Assembly (NCBI GenBank): GCA_050247515.1
Contig: JBFWUB010000001.1
Coordinates: 62,001 to 126,000 of the forward strand
From: RAM1 sp050247515
GTDB taxonomy: Bacteria; Pseudomonadota; Gammaproteobacteria; Burkholderiales; Burkholderiaceae_C
Direction of reading: 5' to 3'
Length of the DNA: 64,000 bases
The translations under genes and the position numbers were made by a program. The notes beneath the pieces were generated by a model. The model saw nothing but the letters and a program-made list of their open reading frames with translations, did not search any database and had not been told where the DNA came from. Below, piece after piece: positions 60,286 through 64,000 of the stretch (position 1 is the stretch's first letter; each line of letters starts with the position of its first letter).

Positions 60286-60908
60286 GCTTGATCCCCAAGA
60301 AGGGCACTGTCTATGTCGTCGACGACGACGAAGCCGTGCGCGACTCGCTGCAATGGCTGCTGGAAGGCAAGGACTACCGCGTCCGCTGCTTTGAATCCGC
60401 CGAATCCTTCCTGTCGCGCTACGACCCGCGCGAGGTCGCCTGCCTGATCGTGGACATCCGCATGGGCGGCATGACCGGCCTGGAACTGCAGGACCGCCTG
60501 ATCGAGCGCAAGTCCCCCTTGCCCATTGTGTTCATCACCGGCCACGGCGACGTGCCCATGGCAGTGAACACCATGAAAAAAGGCGCAATGGACTTCATCC
60601 AGAAACCTTTTAAAGAAGAAGAGCTGGTGGGCCTGGTCGAGCGCATGCTGGACCATGCCAAGGGCGCTTTCGCCGAATACCAGAGTGCCGCGAGCCGCGA
60701 CGCCCTGCTGTCCAAGCTGACCAGCCGCGAAGCCCAGGTGCTGGAGCGCATCGTGGCCGGCCGGCTGAACAAGCAGATTGCCGATGACCTGGGCATCAGC
60801 ATCAAGACGGTGGAGGCGCACCGCGCCAACATCATGGAAAAGCTCAACGCCAACACCGTGGCCGACCTTCTCAAGATTGCCCTCGGCCAGAACGCGCCGA
60901 AACAGTAA
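60282..60908 (+). CDS. FixJ-family response regulator
   Basis: 208 residues from the ATG at 60282, overlapping the kinase stop as ATGA. Receiver: VYVVDDDEAVRDSLQWLL, acceptor aspartate in CLIVDIRMGGMTGLELQ, VFITGHGDVPMAVNTMKKGAMDFIQKPF. The LuxR-type helix-turn-helix is LTSREAQVLERIVAGRLNKQIADDLGISIKTVEAHRANIMEKL. The regulon is unknown; the divergent aceE operon is one possible target. Confidence 0.95.
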   Translation: MSLIPKKGTVYVVDDDEAVRDSLQWLLEGKDYRVRCFESAESFLSRYDPREVACLIVDIRMGGMTGLELQDRLIERKSPLPIVFITGHGDVPMAVNTMKKGAMDFIQKPFKEEELVGLVERMLDHAKGAFAEYQSAASRDALLSKLTSREAQVLERIVAGRLNKQIADDLGISIKTVEAHRANIMEKLNANTVADLLKIALGQNAPKQ

Positions 60909-60914
60909 CTCCCG

Positions 60915-61781
60915 ATGACAGCTCAATTGATCGATGGCAACGCGCTTGCCAAGAAGATCCGCGCCGACGTGGCCGGACGCACCCAGGCGCTGAAGGCGCG
61001 CGGCATCCAGCCGCACCTGGCGATCCTGCTGGTGGGCGATGACCCGGCCAGCCAGGTCTACACAAAACACAAGGTCAACGACAGCACCGAAACCGGCCTG
61101 AGCGCCGCGCTGGAAACGCACCCCACCACCCTGACCGAGGCTGATTTGCTGGCCCGCATCCGCCAGCTGAACGACGACCCGTCGGTCCACGGCATCCTGG
61201 TGCAGCTGCCGCTGCCCAGACACATGGATTCGCAGAAGGTCATTGAAGCCATCTCGCCCGCCAAGGACGTGGACGGTTTCCATGTGGCCAGCGCCGGCGC
61301 GCTGATGGTGGGCCGCCCGGGCTTTTGGCCCTGCACCCCGTTTGGCTGCATGAAGATGCTCGAATCCATCGGCTATGACCTGCGCGGCAAGCACGCCGTG
61401 GTGATCGGGCGCAGCAACATCGTGGGCAAGCCGATGGCGATGATGCTGTTGGCAAAGAATGCCACCGTCACCATCTGCCACAGCGCCACGGCGGACCTCA
61501 AGGCCCTGACCCTGCAGGCGGACGTGATCGTGGCGGCCGTAGGCAAGCGCAATGTGCTGACGGCCGACATGGTCAAGCCCGGCGCCGTGGTGATCGACGT
61601 GGGCATGAACCGCAACGACGAAGGCAAGCTCTGCGGCGACGTGGACTTTGACGGCGTGAAAGAAGTTGCCAGCTGGATCACCCCGGTTCCCGGCGGCGTG
61701 GGCCCCATGACCCGGGCCATGCTGCTGGTCAACACGCTGGACGCTGCCGAGCGCGCTACCGGCAGCCAATCGCACGGATAG
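60915..61781 (+). CDS. folD: Bifunctional methylenetetrahydrofolate dehydrogenase/cyclohydrolase
   Basis: 288 residues, the normal length. Converts 5,10-methylene- to 10-formyl-tetrahydrofolate with NADP. Signature blocks are YTKHKVNDSTETGL (the catalytic lysine region), LVQLPLPRHMDSQKVIEAISPAKDVDGFH and GRSNIVGKPMAMMLL (nucleotide binding), then TPVPGGVGPMTRAMLL. It begins 6 bases after the regulator stop, so it probably shares its transcript. Confidence 0.97.
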   Translation: MTAQLIDGNALAKKIRADVAGRTQALKARGIQPHLAILLVGDDPASQVYTKHKVNDSTETGLSAALETHPTTLTEADLLARIRQLNDDPSVHGILVQLPLPRHMDSQKVIEAISPAKDVDGFHVASAGALMVGRPGFWPCTPFGCMKMLESIGYDLRGKHAVVIGRSNIVGKPMAMMLLAKNATVTICHSATADLKALTLQADVIVAAVGKRNVLTADMVKPGAVVIDVGMNRNDEGKLCGDVDFDGVKEVASWITPVPGGVGPMTRAMLLVNTLDAAERATGSQSHG

Positions 61782-61849
61782 GCAGGTTCAATGGCCCCGC
61801 AGCCGCCGGACGCGGTTGAAACGGGCGCCTGTGCCGCAAAATGAGGGGC

Positions 61850-63880
61850 ATGAGCAACCCCCTCCTCGACTTCTCCGACCTGCCGCTGTTTGACCGGATC
61901 GCCCCGGGCGACGTGGCGCCCGCCATCGACACGCTGCTGCAGGATGCCAACCAGGCGCTGGAGGCCGTCACGCAGCCGGCATTTCCCGCTGAATGGTCAG
62001 CCATTTCCAGAGTGCTGGATGTCGCCACCGAACGCCTGGGCCGGGCCTGGGGCGCGGTCAGCCACCTGAACAGCGTGGCCGACACGCCCGAGCTGCGCGC
62101 CGCCTACAACGAAGCCCTGCCCCGCGTCACCGAGTTCTGGACGCGCCTGGGCGCCGACGAGCGGCTGTACGCCAAGTACAAGGCCATTGACCCTGCCATG
62201 CTGGACGACGCGCAGCGCCAGGCCCTGAAGAACGCCTTGCGCAACTTCGTGCTGTCTGGCGCCGAGCTGCAGGGCGAGGCCAAGGAGCGCTTCGCGAAGA
62301 TCCAGGAACGCCAGGCCGAGCTGAGCCAGAAGTTCAGCGAAAACGCGCTGGACGCCACCGACGCCTGGAGCTACTACGCCAGCGCCGACGAATTGCTGGG
62401 TGTGCCCGACGATGTGGTGCAGGCCGCGCAAGCTGCCGCGCAGGCCGACGGCAAGGAAGGCTTCAAGCTCACGCTCAAGATGCCGAGCTACCTGCCGGTC
62501 ATGCAGTTTGCCCACAGCAGCGGCCTGCGCGAAAAGCTGTACCGCGCGTACGTCACGCGCGCCAGCGACCAGAGCCCCGAAGAATTCCGCAAGTACGACA
62601 ACACACAGCTGGTGCGCGAAATCCTGGCGCTGCGCCAGGAAGAATCCCGGCTGCTGGGCTACAACAACTTTGGCGAGGTGTCGGTGGTGGCCAAGATGGC
62701 CGACACGCCTCAGCAGGTGATCGCCTTCCTGCGCAACCTGGGCGCGCGCGCCAAACCCTATGGCCAGAAGGACCTGGCCGACATGCGCGCATTTGCCGCA
62801 GCCGAGCTGGGCCTGGCCGATCCGCAACCCTGGGACTGGCCCTACATCGGCGAAAAGCTCAAGGAAGCGCGCTATGCCTTCAGCGAGCAGGAGGTCAAGC
62901 AGTACTTCCCGGCGCCCAAGGTTCTGGCGGGGCTGTTCAAGATCGTGGAAACGCTGTTTGAAGTGTCCATCCGTCGCGACAGCGCACCGGTATGGCACCC
63001 GTCGGTGGAGTTTTACCGGATTGAAAGGGGCGCGACGCTTGTGGGCCAGTTCTACCTGGACCCATCCGCCCGCGCCGGCAAGCGCGGCGGCGCCTGGATG
63101 GACGACGTGCGCGCCCGCTGGCTGCGCCCGGACACGGGCACGCTGCAAACGCCGGTCGCGCACCTGGTGTGCAATTTCGCCGAAGGCGTGGGCGGCAAGC
63201 CGCCGCTTCTCACGCACGATGATGTCACCACGCTGTTCCATGAGTTTGGCCACGGCCTGCACCACATGCTGACGCAGGTGAACGAGCGCGACGTGTCGGG
63301 CATCAGCGGCGTGGAATGGGACGCGGTCGAGCTGCCCAGCCAGTTCATGGAGAACTTCTGCTGGGAATGGAACGTGCTGCGGCACATGACGTCCCATGTG
63401 GACAGCGGCGCGCCGCTGCCGCGCGAGCTGTTCGACAAGATGCTGGCCGCCAAGAACTTCCAGAGCGGCATGCAGACGCTGCGCCAGATCGAGTTTGCGC
63501 TGTTTGACATGCTGTTGCATACGGAGCACGACCCCGCGCAGGATTTCATGCCGTTGCTGCAACAGGTGCGCGCCGAGGTCGCCGTGATCCAGCCGCCCGC
63601 TTTCAGCCGCACGGCGCACACCTTCAGCCATATATTTGCCGGCGGTTACGCTGCGGGCTACTACAGCTACAAATGGGCCGAAGTGCTCAGTGCCGACGCC
63701 TACGCGGCTTTTGAGGAAACGGCAGGTAAAGACGGTGAACCGGACGTGCAAACCGGTAGAAAATACCGGCAGGCCATCCTGGAAGCCGGGGGCAGCCGCC
63801 CCGCCATGGAATCGTTCAAGGCATTCAGGGGCCGCGAGCCCTCGCTGGACGCGCTGCTGCGCCACCAGGGCATGGCTTGA
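61850..63880 (+). CDS. prlC: M3-family metallopeptidase, oligopeptidase A
   Basis: 676 residues from the ATG at 61850 (MSNPLLDFSDLPLFDRI); an ATG three codons earlier at 61841 is the alternative. The zinc motif is HEFGHGLHHML, with the third ligand in GVEWDAVELPSQFMENF. GYYSYKWAEVLSADAYAAFEE is the conserved substrate-gating part. Oligopeptidase A degrades cytoplasmic peptides, including cleaved signal peptides. It follows folD by 68 bases. Confidence 0.95.
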   Translation: MSNPLLDFSDLPLFDRIAPGDVAPAIDTLLQDANQALEAVTQPAFPAEWSAISRVLDVATERLGRAWGAVSHLNSVADTPELRAAYNEALPRVTEFWTRLGADERLYAKYKAIDPAMLDDAQRQALKNALRNFVLSGAELQGEAKERFAKIQERQAELSQKFSENALDATDAWSYYASADELLGVPDDVVQAAQAAAQADGKEGFKLTLKMPSYLPVMQFAHSSGLREKLYRAYVTRASDQSPEEFRKYDNTQLVREILALRQEESRLLGYNNFGEVSVVAKMADTPQQVIAFLRNLGARAKPYGQKDLADMRAFAAAELGLADPQPWDWPYIGEKLKEARYAFSEQEVKQYFPAPKVLAGLFKIVETLFEVSIRRDSAPVWHPSVEFYRIERGATLVGQFYLDPSARAGKRGGAWMDDVRARWLRPDTGTLQTPVAHLVCNFAEGVGGKPPLLTHDDVTTLFHEFGHGLHHMLTQVNERDVSGISGVEWDAVELPSQFMENFCWEWNVLRHMTSHVDSGAPLPRELFDKMLAAKNFQSGMQTLRQIEFALFDMLLHTEHDPAQDFMPLLQQVRAEVAVIQPPAFSRTAHTFSHIFAGGYAAGYYSYKWAEVLSADAYAAFEETAGKDGEPDVQTGRKYRQAILEAGGSRPAMESFKAFRGREPSLDALLRHQGMA

Positions 63881-63923
63881 GCAGAATCAATTCGTCGCTG
63901 GAAGAACCGCAGGAGATATGCCG

Positions 63924-64000
63924 ATGTCGTTTGCCACCCGTTTTGCCCTTGCCGGTTTTGCCGGCCTGCTCGCTGCGGGCGCCCTGGCGCCCCTGCATGC
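63924..64000 (+). CDS. Start of a secreted protein (cut by window end)
   Basis: An AGGAGA site at 63911-63916 stands 7 bases before the ATG at 63924; another ATG at 63918 is too close. The 25 visible residues (MSFATRFALAGFAGLLAAGA and on) form a signal peptide with a likely cleavage site near APLHA. Nothing of the mature protein is visible, so no function can be given. Confidence 0.6.
   Translation, partial: MSFATRFALAGFAGLLAAGALAPLH

Overview
The window looks like chromosomal DNA of a chemotrophic betaproteobacterium of the order Burkholderiales, most likely Comamonadaceae. This rests on high GC, the ndk-rlmN-pilW-rodZ and rluB-scpB-rluD neighbourhoods, a homodimeric-E1 pyruvate dehydrogenase operon that also carries a proteasome homologue, a Bug-family binding protein and a propionyl-CoA ligase. 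Sixty protein genes are supported, packed with many 4-bp start/stop overlaps. I see no rRNA, tRNA, insertion sequence, prophage or CRISPR array, and no gene-free stretch above 300 bases.

Layout. 1-9.7 kb is housekeeping: rodZ (cut by the window edge), pilW, rlmN, ndk, rluB, scpB, rluD, bamD, a DinG-type helicase and a DUF465 protein. 9.8-12.3 kb holds a PP2C phosphatase, a secreted coiled-coil protein and zapE. 12.3-17.9 kb is the 2-oxoglutarate dehydrogenase operon sucA-odhB-lpd. 18.0-30.4 kb is a sulfur-oxidation island: soxR-CDYZAXB with a thioredoxin and a metallo-hydrolase on the minus strand, and divergently a YeeE/YedE (TsuA/SoxT-like) transporter, a sulfide-dehydrogenase pair (cytochrome c plus FccB), a DsrE-family lipoprotein, and a second ArsR regulator facing them. 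30.6-33.2 kb has prpE and an isochorismatase-like hydrolase. 33.3-39.7 kb is a signalling cluster (degenerate GGDEF, lone receiver, large membrane kinase, receiver-kinase hybrid, NarL-type regulator). 39.7-42.5 kb has a sugar dehydrogenase, an NlpC/P60 peptidase and a Bug protein. 42.7-47.4 kb is a second sulfur locus: a two-subunit periplasmic molybdenum hydroxylase chained by start/stop overlaps to a second soxXYZA set. 47.4-50.7 kb has an EVE protein, a two-domain FkbM-like/glycosyltransferase-like protein, a Crp/Fnr regulator and a membrane protein. 50.8-57.6 kb is the pyruvate dehydrogenase operon aceE-aceF-(proteasome homologue)-lpd. 57.7-64 kb has a FixL/FixJ-like pair, folD, an M3 oligopeptidase and the start of a secreted protein.

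How it works together. The first Sox island has every component needed to oxidise thiosulfate completely to sulfate: SoxAX loads sulfur onto SoxYZ, SoxB hydrolyses the sulfate, SoxCD oxidises the sulfane sulfur. Flavocytochrome-c-type sulfide oxidation and an uptake/export protein are alongside. Two ArsR-type repressors with the same recognition helix and palindromic sites in front of the operons suggest sulfur-responsive control. The second soxXYZA lacks soxB and soxCD and is joined to a molybdenum hydroxylase, which suggests a different substrate; this is the most interesting uncharacterised system here. The lipoboxes on SoxX, FccB and the DsrE protein suggest that part of the first machinery is membrane-tethered.
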